The notes: a model not told the origin generated them from the letters alone. Positions 33,402 through 42,892 are shown, counted from the first letter of the stretch. The stretch is DNA of 64,000 nt from an uncultured Collinsella sp. (GCA_900552685.1 USAJ01000004.1:58071-122070); one strand, 5' to 3'. A program made the numbers and translations.

Positions 33402-33548
33402 CCGGTCTGGGGCCATCGGGGGCCGGGGCGGGTTAAGTTTGTCGCGAGTTCCGCACGCAAAGGAAAGCACTTAATGTGCTTTCCGTCTTGCGCAGGACTG
33501 TAGAGCAGCAAACTTAACCCGCCCCGGCCCCCGATGGCCCCAGACCGG
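33402..33548 (+). repeat. Large palindromic element A2 (perfect 39-bp arms, core 69 bp)
   Basis: 33402-33440 is perfectly complementary to 33510-33548. The core 33441-33509 matches that of A1 in the opposite orientation, with its own inner hairpin (GGAAAGCAC/GTGCTTTCC). The outer arm sequence differs from A1, while the inner ends GCGGGTTAAGTTT and GCGGGTAAAGTTT are similar. The 126-bp gap between A1 and A2 has a short palindrome ATCTGAATTCAGAT (33320-33333) and no gene. Confidence 0.88.
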
Positions 33549-33733
33549 CGGGATGGACCAGTCAGATGGGGCTTTGATGCATGGGTGGTCTGTTGTTGTG
33601 AAAATGGGTATCATGCTGTGGTTATTGCATCGACTCTGCGATGCATTGTTGTACGTTCCCGGCGGTCGGTTTGCCAGAAGCGCCCCGTCGGTTGTTCCAG
33701 ACCCGTTTCGAAGAAAGGAAACCACACTAACCT

Positions 33734-35404
33734 ATGGCAGCTAAAAAATCATCTCCCTTGAAGATCATTCCGCTCGGCGGCCTTGACGGCATCGGCAAGA
33801 ACATGACGGTCTTCGAGTGCGGCGACGACATGGTGCTCGTCGACGCCGGCCTCATGTTCCCCGACGACTCGCAGCCCGGTATCGACCTGGTGCTTCCCGA
33901 CTACACCTATGTCCTGGAGAACGAGGAGAAACTCCGCGGTATCGTCGTCACCCACGGCCACGAGGACCACACCGGTTCGCTTCCGTACCTGCTGCAGGAC
34001 CTCAACAACAAGGTGCCCATCTTCTCGAGCAAGCTGACGCTTGGCTTTATCGAGGGCAAGCTCTCTGAGTTCCGAATCCGCGCGCCCAAGTTCCGCGAGG
34101 TCAAGGGCGGAAGCCATGTCAATCTCGGTGGCATCTCGCTCGACTTCTTCTCGATGACGCACTCCATCCCCGGCGCTCTGGGCGTGTTCATTCGCACTAA
34201 CCAGGGTACCGTTATGCACACCGGCGACTTTAAGCTCGACCAGACGCCCATCGACGGCGTTACGCCCGACTATGCCGCTATCAGCCGCTTTGCCAAGCAG
34301 GGCATCGACCTACTGCTTTCCGACTCCACCAATGCCACGGTTCCCGGCTTTACCAAGTCAGAGGCCGAGGTTGGTCCCAACCTGCTGCACGCCATCAAGA
34401 ACGCCCCGGGTCGCGTGTTCGTCGCGTCGTTCTCGAGCCACATCCATCGTTTGCAGCAGATCTGCGATGCCGCCCGCAAGTGCGGCCGTAAGGTCGTTGT
34501 GACCGGTCGCTCCATGCTCACTAACACCCGCGTGGCGCGCGAGCTTGGCTACCTCAACATCGACGACGCCGATATCATCGATGCCTTTGACATTGATAAC
34601 CTGCCTGACGACAAGATTGTCGTCATGTGCACCGGTTCGCAGGGCGAGCCGCTGTCGGCCCTGTCCCGCATGGCCAATGGCGAGCACAAGACGCTCTCCA
34701 TCCACGAGGGCGATACCGTTATCCTCTCGGCAACTCCTGTTCCCGGCAATGAGAAAGCCGTCCAGCAGGTCGTCAACAGCCTGGCCAAGCTCGGTTGCGA
34801 CGTGTGGGATAAGAACCGCGCTCTCGTTCACGTCTCCGGTCACGGTAGCCAGGAGGAACTCAAGCTCCTGATGGCCATGGCCAAGCCCACCTACTTTATG
34901 CCGGTTCACGGCGAGGCCGTGCATCTGCGTGCCCATGCCCAGCTTGCTCGTAAGATGGGCATCAAGGATGATCACATCTTTATCCTCGATAACGGCGACA
35001 CGCTCGAGATGCGCGGCGGTATCGTCAAGCGCGGTACGCCCGTCGAGTCCGGCGTCGTCTACGTCGACGGCCTGCGTATCGGCGATACCGACCCCATCGT
35101 CTTGCGCGATCGCCAGAAGCTCGCCAACGACGGTATGGTTACCGCTGTTGCCATCGTCTCGCTCAAGCACAAGAAGATCGAGGCCATCGAGTTCTCGGGC
35201 CGCGGCGTCTCGTTTGCCATCGACGACCAGTTCTCCGAGGATGCCTCCGCGTCTATTATGAAGACGATCGAGAAGGGTAAGTTTAGCTTTACCAGCAGCG
35301 GTTCCGATGCCATTCGCAAGGCCGTGCGCGACTCGCTCTCCAACTTTATCTGGAGCCGTACGCGCACTCGTCCGATGATCATCCCGGTCGTCATGGAGGT
35401 TTAG
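33734..35404 (+). CDS. rnj: Ribonuclease J
   Basis: A 556-residue metallo-beta-lactamase/beta-CASP nuclease with 5'-3' exo- and endonuclease activity on RNA. Metal motif VVTHGHEDHTGSLPYL (~res 71-86), beta-CASP motifs SDSTNATVPG and MCTGSQGEPLSALSR, and a C-terminal FWSRTRTRP-like end (IWSRTRTRPMIIPVVMEV). Placed after pnp with the two palindromic elements between. The likely RBS GAAAGGA is rather far (~15 nt) from the ATG. ftsK follows directly. Confidence 0.96.
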   Translation: MAAKKSSPLKIIPLGGLDGIGKNMTVFECGDDMVLVDAGLMFPDDSQPGIDLVLPDYTYVLENEEKLRGIVVTHGHEDHTGSLPYLLQDLNNKVPIFSSKLTLGFIEGKLSEFRIRAPKFREVKGGSHVNLGGISLDFFSMTHSIPGALGVFIRTNQGTVMHTGDFKLDQTPIDGVTPDYAAISRFAKQGIDLLLSDSTNATVPGFTKSEAEVGPNLLHAIKNAPGRVFVASFSSHIHRLQQICDAARKCGRKVVVTGRSMLTNTRVARELGYLNIDDADIIDAFDIDNLPDDKIVVMCTGSQGEPLSALSRMANGEHKTLSIHEGDTVILSATPVPGNEKAVQQVVNSLAKLGCDVWDKNRALVHVSGHGSQEELKLLMAMAKPTYFMPVHGEAVHLRAHAQLARKMGIKDDHIFILDNGDTLEMRGGIVKRGTPVESGVVYVDGLRIGDTDPIVLRDRQKLANDGMVTAVAIVSLKHKKIEAIEFSGRGVSFAIDDQFSEDASASIMKTIEKGKFSFTSSGSDAIRKAVRDSLSNFIWSRTRTRPMIIPVVMEV

Positions 35405-35405
35405 T

Positions 35406-38183
35406 TTGGCGCGCGGATCTGCACAAAACGCCAAAGGCAATAAGGCCAACAACCAACCGGCATCTGCTAAGGGTGCCGGTTCCCATCTGCGTGCCAATAA
35501 GGGTCACGAGTCCGAGTTCGATGATTTCGAGCCCTTGGTCGAGCCCTCGGCCAACCGCGATATCGCCGGCGTGGTCATTGCCGTCTTGGCGATTGCGTCC
35601 TTTATTGCCGTGATTTCGCCGGCGACTGCGCCCGTTACGGCTGCGGTTGCCGGTTTCTACCACTTGGGCTTTGGTCTGGGCGCCTACGTGCTGCCGATCG
35701 TCATTTTGCTGTTTGCCGCCACGCTCTTTTTAGGCGAGGACTCGCCGCTCAACGCGCGCTCTGTTGCGGGCGGCGCCGTGGTCTTTATCGCCGTCGTCTC
35801 CATTCTTTCGTTGATGTTGCCAGGTACGAGCGACTCGTGCGACCTTATGTTCACGCCGCAAAATCTGTCCGCCTCGGGTGGCTACATTGGTGCGTTTATT
35901 GCGAGTGCGCTGCAGAATGCCCTGGGTAAGCCTATCGCGATGGTGGTCCTGTTGGGCCTTGTCGTCGTGGGCCTGGTCATCATCGGCTTTTCGGTGGGCG
36001 GCGTTTTGCGCTCTGCTCGCGACCGTGCGGCTGATTTTGCCGAGCGCCGTCGTGCCGATGTTAACGCGAGTCCGTGGGGTGACGATGAGGCCCTGTCGGT
36101 GCCCGGCGTTGCCCGTCCTCACCTGAGCATTCTTCGTCAAAAGGGCTCCGATGCTGCCGTGACCACGGTCATGGGCAACGATGTGGACCCGGTTTTGGAC
36201 GATGACGACGAGGACGAGGATCCGTTTGTCGACGTGTCCGATGCCGTGGAAGCTGAGCGCGCTAAGACGACGCTGTTGCCGCGCCGCCATGCCAAGAAGG
36301 GCAAGGCTGCGCCCAAACTCAATACGAGTGAGCCCGACCCGTCTTGGTCCGAGAGCGAGATTGAGCTCACCGAGGGCGATGACGAGGACGACGAGGCTCC
36401 GATTGAGACCGCAAAGACAACTTTGCTGCCGCGTCGCCATGCAAAGCGCGACCAGGTAACCGGTCAGCTTTCGATGGAAGACGACCCCGATAAGATCGAC
36501 GAGTCCGAGCCGCCGTTTGCCGTGAATCCTGTCTCGGCAGCACCTCAGATCCCCGACTTCTTGAAGCATCCCAAGGTTGCCGATGCGCCTGCCTTGAGTG
36601 CTGTCGAATCGGCTGCGGCTAGCGATGGGGGAGCGGACGGCGGCGCCGCAGATAACGAGGGCGAAGAAGAGGACGGCCTCAAACTTCCGCCACTTGAGAT
36701 TCTGCATGCCAACCCGCAGTCGGCTTCCTCCGCGTCTTCTGACAAGGAGCTGGAACAGACTGCCGAGTCGCTTCAGTCCACCTTGCTGGAGTTTGGTCGT
36801 AGTGCCCGCGTGGTCGGCTGGATCGCCGGCCCCACGGTGACGACCTTTAAGCTGCAACCTGGCGAGGGCGAGCGCGTGAGCAAGATTTCGAGCCTCGAGG
36901 ACGATATCGCGCTATCGCTTGCTGCCCAGTCCGTGCGTATCTTTGCCCCGATCCCCGGCACCTCGCTTGTGGGTATCGAGATCCCCAATCGCAAGCGCCA
37001 GAACGTCAACCTGGGCGACGTGCTTCCCTATGTGAAGGGCGGTCCGCTCGAGCTCGCCATCGGTCGAGATGCCGAGGGTACGCCGGTCGTCGCCGACCTT
37101 GCCAAGATGCCCCACCTGCTGATCGCCGGTACCACGGGTTCCGGTAAGTCGGTCATGATCAACTCCATCATCACGACCTTGCTCATGCGCGCCCTTCCCG
37201 AGGACGTTCGCCTGATCATGGTCGACCCCAAGCGCGTCGAGCTTGCGGGCTATAACGGTCTGCCGCATCTTTACGTGCCTGTAGTGACCGAGCCCAAGCA
37301 GGCCGCGAGCGCTCTGCAATGGGCCGTGTCCGAGATGGAGCGTCGCCTGAAGGTCTTCGAGCGTCTCAACGTGCGTAAGATCTCGACCTACAACGAAAAG
37401 CAGGCCGCCGGCGAGTTTGAACATTACGATAACCCGCCGCAAAAGATGCCCTATCTGGTCATTATCATCGACGAGCTCTCGGACCTGATGATGGTCGCCG
37501 GTAAGGATGTCGAGGCCTCGATCGTGCGTATTGCTCAGCTGGGCCGTGCCGCCGGTATCCACCTTATCGTGGCCACGCAGCGCCCGAGCTCCAACGTGGT
37601 GACGGGCCTCATTAAGGCCAACATCACCAACCGCATCGCCTTTAACGTCGCCACGGGCATCGACTCGCGCGTCATCATCGACCAGATGGGTGCCGAAAAG
37701 CTCACCGGTTTGGGCGACATGCTGTTCTCCAAGGTCGACTGGGGCAAGCCTCGCCGTATTCAGGGCTGCTTTGTCTCGGACGATGAAATCAACGAGATTG
37801 TCGAGTTCGTCAAGTCGCAAAGCGAGCCCGACTACCATGAGGAGATCCTGTCGGCTGTGGCGCCCGCTTCCATGTCCATGGCGGGTGGCGGCATTGTCCG
37901 CACCGGAGTTGCCGAGCCGCAAGACGATGATCCGCTCATTTGGGAAGCCGCCCATATTGTGGTGGAATCGCAGCTGGGCTCCACATCTGGCCTGCAACGC
38001 CGCCTTAAGGTTGGCTATGCGCGCGCCGGGCGTATTATGGACATGCTGGAAGAAAAGGGTGTCGTCGGCCCGCCCGACGGTTCCAAGCCGCGCGAGGTCC
38101 TATTGGACGAGGAGGGGCTTGCCGCGCTGGAATCTGTCGACGCCGAGATGGCACGTGAAGATTGTGAGTTTGGAGGATTCTGA
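35406..38183 (+). CDS. ftsK: DNA translocase FtsK/SpoIIIE
   Basis: A 925-residue septal DNA pump that clears the chromosome from the division site. About four membrane helices lie at ~res 55-205. The acidic linker (~res 220-455) contains a duplicated TTLLPRRHAK segment (~res 285 and ~340). The motor has Walker A AGTTGSGKSVMIN (~res 574-586) and Walker B IIIDELSDLMM. The C-terminal gamma winged helix (VVESQLGSTSGLQRRLKVGYARAGRIMD) binds polar sequences. TTG start with GGAGGT 7 nt upstream, in the rnj 3' end. Confidence 0.96.
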   Translation: MARGSAQNAKGNKANNQPASAKGAGSHLRANKGHESEFDDFEPLVEPSANRDIAGVVIAVLAIASFIAVISPATAPVTAAVAGFYHLGFGLGAYVLPIVILLFAATLFLGEDSPLNARSVAGGAVVFIAVVSILSLMLPGTSDSCDLMFTPQNLSASGGYIGAFIASALQNALGKPIAMVVLLGLVVVGLVIIGFSVGGVLRSARDRAADFAERRRADVNASPWGDDEALSVPGVARPHLSILRQKGSDAAVTTVMGNDVDPVLDDDDEDEDPFVDVSDAVEAERAKTTLLPRRHAKKGKAAPKLNTSEPDPSWSESEIELTEGDDEDDEAPIETAKTTLLPRRHAKRDQVTGQLSMEDDPDKIDESEPPFAVNPVSAAPQIPDFLKHPKVADAPALSAVESAAASDGGADGGAADNEGEEEDGLKLPPLEILHANPQSASSASSDKELEQTAESLQSTLLEFGRSARVVGWIAGPTVTTFKLQPGEGERVSKISSLEDDIALSLAAQSVRIFAPIPGTSLVGIEIPNRKRQNVNLGDVLPYVKGGPLELAIGRDAEGTPVVADLAKMPHLLIAGTTGSGKSVMINSIITTLLMRALPEDVRLIMVDPKRVELAGYNGLPHLYVPVVTEPKQAASALQWAVSEMERRLKVFERLNVRKISTYNEKQAAGEFEHYDNPPQKMPYLVIIIDELSDLMMVAGKDVEASIVRIAQLGRAAGIHLIVATQRPSSNVVTGLIKANITNRIAFNVATGIDSRVIIDQMGAEKLTGLGDMLFSKVDWGKPRRIQGCFVSDDEINEIVEFVKSQSEPDYHEEILSAVAPASMSMAGGGIVRTGVAEPQDDDPLIWEAAHIVVESQLGSTSGLQRRLKVGYARAGRIMDMLEEKGVVGPPDGSKPREVLLDEEGLAALESVDAEMAREDCEFGGF

Positions 38184-39694
38184 TGGCTGCACGCTTTGGT
38201 GACATGCTGCTCGAGCAGCGTCGCCGAATGGGGCTTTCCATTCAGCAGGTCGCCAACACCATCAAAATCAGGCCGCAGATCATCGAGTTTTTCGAGACCG
38301 GTAACTTTGCTTCGATGCCGCCGCGCGGCTATGCACAGGGCATGATTTCGAGCTATGCTCGCTTTTTGGGCCTCAATCCGCGCGAGGTCGTCAATGCCTA
38401 CTTTGACGACCTGATGGCATACGAACGCGAAACGTCGCAGCAGGGCGGTCGTTTTCAGGACGCCGCCGGCTACGTCAATTCGCGTTCCTCGGTCGATAAC
38501 GGGCGCTTCCTGATGGTTCAGGGCGGTCGTTCGACCCGCTATGGACAGCGTCCTCAGCAGGCCGGTTATATTACTGAGACGGGTTCGGGCGAGGAGATTC
38601 GCTCACAGCGTGACCGGTTCCGCAGTACGCCGATGCCCGAGGATCGTGCACTTCCCGCTGCCCGCGGTGTGGCGCGTGACCCTCGTGCCGGCTACGGCGA
38701 CGGCGGCTATTCCGATCGCGGTTACCGTGGTGCCTCTACGGGACGCTCTCGCGGTGGCTATGCGGATGCCGATACCACGCAGGTGACGCCGCGTCTTCGC
38801 TCTCAATCACAGCCGTATGGCCAGCGCTCTTCGACTCCGCGTTCGGGCCAGCGTGGCTATCAAGGCCGCGGTGAACTTGCGCCCCGCTCGGGTCAGCGCA
38901 GCCTTCAGGGCCAGGGCGGCTATCGCGGCCGTTCCGATAGCAATCGTGGTCGTATGCCTCAGGGAGGCGGCCGCAGCAGTTCCAGTCGTGGACGCGGCGG
39001 ATCCCGTACTCCTCAAAACAACGGGCTCGATCCGCGTATCGTCTACGCCGGCATCGGTGCCGTGGCGTTGCTGCTGATCGTGCTCATCGTGGTGCTTCTG
39101 CGCGGCTGCGCATCTTCGGCGCCCGAGACCACGCCCGAGACGCCCACTGCCACCAAGACGACGACTAAGAAGTCTTCTAAGAAGACCGAAACGGTCGACG
39201 AGGACGAAGACACCGATGAGGCGACGGATGAGTCGACTGATTCGGACGCTACCAAGACGACGGCCAAGAAGGAAGAGAACGAGGTCACGAAGGTCAAAGT
39301 CTCCGTTGCCAAGGGAAAGACCGCGTGGATTGAGGTCAAGGTCGACGGCAAGTCGGTCTATGGCGCCCAGGCGACTGGCCCCTTTGAGCAGGAGTACACG
39401 CCCGAGTCCTCAATCGAGATTACCACGTCCAAGCCTTCCGATGTCACCGTTACCAAGAACGGTGAAAAGGTCCGTTACGATACCAAGACCTCGGGCGTGG
39501 CGCGCGTGACGATCACCGTTCCCAAGAAGGAGACGTCTGATTCCGAGAATGGTGAAAGTTCTGATGGTACCGACACCACCGATGGTACCGATACCACCGA
39601 CGGTACCGATGCCCAGTCCACGGATGGCGCCGATACCGCAACTGACGGTCAGACGCCCAGCGATTCTACCGACTATTCGTACGATAGCTACTAA
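38183..39694 (+). CDS. RodZ-like membrane protein (HTH_25, transmembrane, DUF4115)
   Basis: A 503-residue single-pass protein. An N-terminal Xre-like HTH_25 domain (GDMLLEQRRRMGLSIQQVAN, ~res 6-70) resembles the MreB-binding part of RodZ. A long cytosolic linker rich in Arg, Gly and Ser with RSGQR repeats (~res 130-285) is followed by one membrane helix (~res 291-312, VYAGIGAVALLLIVLIVVLL), a Lys/Thr/Glu stretch, a DUF4115 beta domain (~res 370-450) and a terminal Thr-Asp-Gly repeat (TDGTDTTDGTDTTDGTDA). Probably a cell-shape or division factor. It overlaps the ftsK stop. Confidence 0.8.
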   Translation: MAARFGDMLLEQRRRMGLSIQQVANTIKIRPQIIEFFETGNFASMPPRGYAQGMISSYARFLGLNPREVVNAYFDDLMAYERETSQQGGRFQDAAGYVNSRSSVDNGRFLMVQGGRSTRYGQRPQQAGYITETGSGEEIRSQRDRFRSTPMPEDRALPAARGVARDPRAGYGDGGYSDRGYRGASTGRSRGGYADADTTQVTPRLRSQSQPYGQRSSTPRSGQRGYQGRGELAPRSGQRSLQGQGGYRGRSDSNRGRMPQGGGRSSSSRGRGGSRTPQNNGLDPRIVYAGIGAVALLLIVLIVVLLRGCASSAPETTPETPTATKTTTKKSSKKTETVDEDEDTDEATDESTDSDATKTTAKKEENEVTKVKVSVAKGKTAWIEVKVDGKSVYGAQATGPFEQEYTPESSIEITTSKPSDVTVTKNGEKVRYDTKTSGVARVTITVPKKETSDSENGESSDGTDTTDGTDTTDGTDAQSTDGADTATDGQTPSDSTDYSYDSY

Positions 39695-39720
39695 GCCGCT
39701 CGTACGCGAAAGGAAACATC

Positions 39721-40218
39721 ATGGCTAAAGATTCCAGCTTCGACGTCGTGTCCGAGGTCAACATGCAAGAGGTCGACAACGCCTTCCAGCAGACCACGCG
39801 CGAGATTTCCCAGCGCTATGACCTTAAGGATTCCGGCGCCACGATCGAGCTTTCGAAGGGCGACAAGCTCTTTACGATCAATGCCCCGGCCGACTTTGTC
39901 TCCAAACAGATTGTCGACGTGCTGAGCTCCAAGCTCATCAAGCGCGGCATCGACCTCAAGGCTGTCTCGTGGGATGCTCCGCAGGCGGCATCGGGCGGCA
40001 CCGTGCGCGTGCTCGGCCATATCGTCGAGGGTATCGACCAGGCGACCGCCAAGAAGATCAACAAGGACATCAAGGACCAAAAGCTCAAGGTCAAGGTGAC
40101 CATCGAGGCCGACAAGCTGCGTGTTTCCTCTGCTTCGAAGGACGCGTTGCAGACCGTGATCCAGTTTCTGCGCGACCAGGACTACGGCCAGCCGCTGCAG
40201 TTCACTAACTACCGCTAA
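39721..40218 (+). CDS. yajQ: YajQ-family nucleotide-binding protein
   Basis: A 165-residue cytosolic protein of the DUF520/YajQ family. It begins MAKDSSFDVVSEVNMQEVDNA and contains QRYDLKDSGATIEL, both family signatures. Some homologues bind cyclic di-GMP and act with a transcription factor; whether this one does is unknown. RBS GAAAGGA upstream. It lies between the rodZ-like gene and rimO. Confidence 0.92.
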   Translation: MAKDSSFDVVSEVNMQEVDNAFQQTTREISQRYDLKDSGATIELSKGDKLFTINAPADFVSKQIVDVLSSKLIKRGIDLKAVSWDAPQAASGGTVRVLGHIVEGIDQATAKKINKDIKDQKLKVKVTIEADKLRVSSASKDALQTVIQFLRDQDYGQPLQFTNYR

Positions 40219-40245
40219 TATCATTCGAAAGGACCGCTCTCCAAC

Positions 40246-41595
40246 ATGGATACACCGTTGGGCTCCGTGCTCTACATCACCCTCGGGTGCGCTAAGAACG
40301 AGGTTGACACCGACCGCATGCGTTCACTTTTGGCCGCTGCAGGCTACGAGGAGGCATTCGACCCGCAGGATGCCGATATCGCCATCGTCAATACATGCTC
40401 GTTCCTCGCCTCCGCAACGTCCGAGAGCATCGAGACCACGCTCGAGCTCGCCAATGAGGTTCAGGACGGCGTTCGTTCTTGCCCCATCGTCATGTGCGGC
40501 TGTGTGCCGTCGCGCTATGGCGACGACCTGCCTGACGAGCTGCCCGAGGTCGCTGCCTTTGTGAAGGCCGACGAGGAGGACGGCATCGTGGCGGTCATCG
40601 ATGGCGTGCTGGGTGTCGAGCGCGAGATTGCAGCCTATATCCCGCAGGTCAAACGTACCGTCGAGGGCGCTGTCGCCTACGTCAAAATCTCCGATGGCTG
40701 CAATCGTTTTTGCAGCTTCTGCATGATCCCCTACATTCGCGGTCGCTATCATTCGCGCAATGCCGAGAGCATTATCTCCGAGGTGCGCGACCTGGTTGCC
40801 GGCGGTGTGCGCGAGATCGTGCTGATCGGCCAGGACACGGGTATTTGGGGCACCGACTTTGCCGACGAGGACGTCGCCGAGGGCTCGCCGCGCAATCTGG
40901 CACAGCTGCTGCGTGCCGTCGCTGAGGCCGTGCGCCCGCACAACGTCTGGGTCCGCGTGCTCTACCTGCAGCCCGAGGGCATGACTGACGAACTCATCGA
41001 GACGATACGCGATACGCCCGAGGTGCTGCCCTATATCGATATCCCCGTGCAGCACTGCGACGCGCGCATCCTCAAGGCCATGCGTCGCTCCGGTTCGCGC
41101 CAGGAGCTCGAGGATCTGTTCCGCGACCTTCGCGAGCGCATCCCCGGTATCGTGATTCGCTCCACGGCCATGGTCGGCTTCCCGACCGAGACCGACGACG
41201 AGTTTCGTGATCTTATCGACTTTATGGACACCGTCGGCTTTGACTACACGAGCGTCTTTGCCTACTCGCAGGAGGAGGGCAGCCTGGCCGCTAAGATGGA
41301 GGGTCAGGTCGACGAAGAGGTCAAGCTCGAGCGCGCCCAGGAGGCCATGGACCTGGCCGAGTCGCTCGGTTTTGCCGCCACCGCCGCACATGTGGGCGAG
41401 CGCGCCCAGGTGATCGTCGACGGTATCGAAGAAACCGAGGACGGCGCCGAGCTGATCGGCCATGCCTGGTTCCAGGCGCCCGATTCCGATGGCGCGGTGC
41501 ACTTGGATGCCAGCGAGGCGTCTGTGGGCGATATTCTGACTGTCGAGTTTACCGATAGCTTCTGCTATGAGCTTATCGGCCATGTTGTGGAGTAG
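40246..41595 (+). CDS. rimO: Ribosomal protein S12 methylthiotransferase RimO
   Basis: A 449-residue radical SAM enzyme that methylthiolates Asp of S12. The N-terminal cluster cysteines are in TLGCAKNEVDTDR, VNTCSFL and MCGCVP; the radical SAM motif is SDGCNRFCSFCMIPYIRGR. TLGCAKN and the C-terminal TRAM ending (VEFTDSFCYELIGHVV) distinguish RimO from MiaB and MtaB. It is adjacent to pgsA and cinA, a frequent arrangement. Confidence 0.95.
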   Translation: MDTPLGSVLYITLGCAKNEVDTDRMRSLLAAAGYEEAFDPQDADIAIVNTCSFLASATSESIETTLELANEVQDGVRSCPIVMCGCVPSRYGDDLPDELPEVAAFVKADEEDGIVAVIDGVLGVEREIAAYIPQVKRTVEGAVAYVKISDGCNRFCSFCMIPYIRGRYHSRNAESIISEVRDLVAGGVREIVLIGQDTGIWGTDFADEDVAEGSPRNLAQLLRAVAEAVRPHNVWVRVLYLQPEGMTDELIETIRDTPEVLPYIDIPVQHCDARILKAMRRSGSRQELEDLFRDLRERIPGIVIRSTAMVGFPTETDDEFRDLIDFMDTVGFDYTSVFAYSQEEGSLAAKMEGQVDEEVKLERAQEAMDLAESLGFAATAAHVGERAQVIVDGIEETEDGAELIGHAWFQAPDSDGAVHLDASEASVGDILTVEFTDSFCYELIGHVVE

Positions 41596-41604
41596 GAGAG
41601 CATC

Positions 41605-42243
41605 GTGGCAAACGAGAGCAATAAGGAACTGACGAGTGTTTGGACGCCCGCCAACATCGTGACGTGCGTTCGCATCGTCTTTATCCCGGTGTTCATGATC
41701 GTGTCGGCGCTTTCTCACACGAGTGTTGCCGGTACGGATTGGAGCACCTTCGACGGCCCGCTCGCCGCCGCTGCCTTCATTCTGTATGTGATCCTGTCGT
41801 GCACCGATAAGGTCGACGGTTATCTGGCGCGTTCGCGCAACGAGATCACCGACTTCGGTAAATTCTTGGACCCCATCGCCGATAAGCTGCTCGTGTTTTC
41901 GGCCCTGCTGCTGTTCTTGGATTTTGGCGCGGTGACCGTGTGGTCCGTGTTCATTATCCTGTTCCGTGAGCTTCTGGTGAGCGCCCTTCGCATGGTCGCG
42001 AGTGCGGCCGGTGTGGTCGTTGCGGCCGATAAGCTCGGCAAGTACAAGACGGCGACCACGATGGTCTCCATCTGCGGTTACCTGTGCGTTTTTGCTATGG
42101 CCGGCTTGCACCTTGGTCCGGTGGCGCTGACGCTCGGCATCTACTCGGTGTCGCGCTTCCTGTATGCCGTTGCCGTTGTCTTGACCGTTATCTCGGGCGC
42201 CCAGTACTTCTGGAACTGCCGCAAGATCGTCTTTTCGGTCTAG
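41605..42243 (+). CDS. pgsA: CDP-diacylglycerol--glycerol-3-phosphate 3-phosphatidyltransferase
   Basis: A 212-residue membrane enzyme for phosphatidylglycerol-phosphate synthesis. The CDP-alcohol motif D-G-x2-A-R-x8-G-x3-D-x3-D is complete in VDGYLARSRNEITDFGKF then LDPIADK (~res 71-97). About five membrane helices. GTG start 10 bp after rimO. A second paralogue lies at 62431. The rimO-pgsA-cinA-recA order is widespread in Gram-positives, which supports this as the main PgsA. Confidence 0.93.
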   Translation: MANESNKELTSVWTPANIVTCVRIVFIPVFMIVSALSHTSVAGTDWSTFDGPLAAAAFILYVILSCTDKVDGYLARSRNEITDFGKFLDPIADKLLVFSALLLFLDFGAVTVWSVFIILFRELLVSALRMVASAAGVVVAADKLGKYKTATTMVSICGYLCVFAMAGLHLGPVALTLGIYSVSRFLYAVAVVLTVISGAQYFWNCRKIVFSV

Positions 42244-42249
42244 GTCCTG

Positions 42250-42786
42250 GTGGGTATGACGGACTCTTTTGAGCAGATTTCCGCACATAACGAGGAGCTG
42301 GCGCGCGATATCGTCGAGCGCGCGAGCGCTCGGGGTGTGACGGTTTCGACGGCTGAGTCGCTGACGGCGGGTATGATCGCCTCGACGATTGCGGATATCC
42401 CGGGCGCCTCGGCGGTGCTGCGTGGCGGTGCGGTGACCTACTGCGATGAGATTAAGCATCGCGTGCTGGGTGTTGAGCAGGAGACGCTCGACCGCTACAC
42501 CGCGGTGTCGCATCAAACTGCGCGCGAGATGGCGTCGGGTTCGCTGGAGCTGTACCAGAGCGATATTGCAGTGAGCGCAACGGGTTATGCCGGCCCCGGC
42601 GGTGGTACTGAGGACGATCCTGCTGGCACTTTCTATATTGGCTGGGCACATCGTTCCGCCGATGGGGGAGTGCCGGTCGTGGACTCTGTGCGCTGCCACT
42701 ATGAGGGCGACCGTTCGTGTGTTCGTGCCCATGCGGTCACGGAGGCATTGGGTCGCATTGTCTACGTGCTCGATTCTATGGAATAG
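42250..42786 (+). CDS. cinA: CinA C-terminal domain protein (nicotinamide-nucleotide amidase)
   Basis: A 178-residue protein corresponding only to the amidase (PncC) domain of competence/damage-inducible CinA; the N-terminal MoaB-like domain is absent, which is normal for standalone PncC. TAESLTAGMIASTIADIPGAS and SATGYAGPGGGTEDDPAGTFYIGW are the active-site blocks. It deamidates NMN. Start is GTG 42250 or ATG 42256. It lies directly upstream of recA, but a hairpin and the TTTGGTC array separate them. Confidence 0.9.
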   Translation: MGMTDSFEQISAHNEELARDIVERASARGVTVSTAESLTAGMIASTIADIPGASAVLRGGAVTYCDEIKHRVLGVEQETLDRYTAVSHQTAREMASGSLELYQSDIAVSATGYAGPGGGTEDDPAGTFYIGWAHRSADGGVPVVDSVRCHYEGDRSCVRAHAVTEALGRIVYVLDSME

Positions 42787-42793
42787 ACGTGTT

Positions 42794-42819
42794 TTAAGGG
42801 GCCTCCGGGCCCCTTAATT
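42794..42819 (+). terminator. Hairpin terminator after cinA
   Basis: TTAAGGGGCC (42794-42803) pairs perfectly with GGCCCCTTAA (42808-42817), then TTG. The T-run is short, so read-through into recA is possible. Confidence 0.65.
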
Positions 42820-42892
42820 GTGGAGATGGGGACCTTAGGCTCATTTGGCGTTTGTGCTGGTTGTAGACGTAATTTTGCCTGCCTTGTTCATA

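Noticed and set aside
33131..33548. CRISPR array or invertible promoter at the palindromic pair
   Set aside because: There are no regularly spaced direct repeats with unique spacers. Invertible switches need a recombinase site pair flanking a promoter; no promoter was found in the cores, though inversion between A1 and A2 cannot be excluded without reads.
33207..33761. Small open frames between pnp and rnj
   Set aside because: They run through the palindromic elements, lack ribosome binding sites and are not consistent between the two element copies.
40324..42732. 802-codon minus-strand frame spanning rimO, pgsA and cinA
   Set aside because: It crosses three clear genes; its composition is an antisense shadow and it has no recognisable domain.
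42250..42786. cinA as a truncated pseudogene
   Set aside because: Standalone CinA C-terminal (PncC) proteins of this length are common, and the active-site blocks and start are intact.
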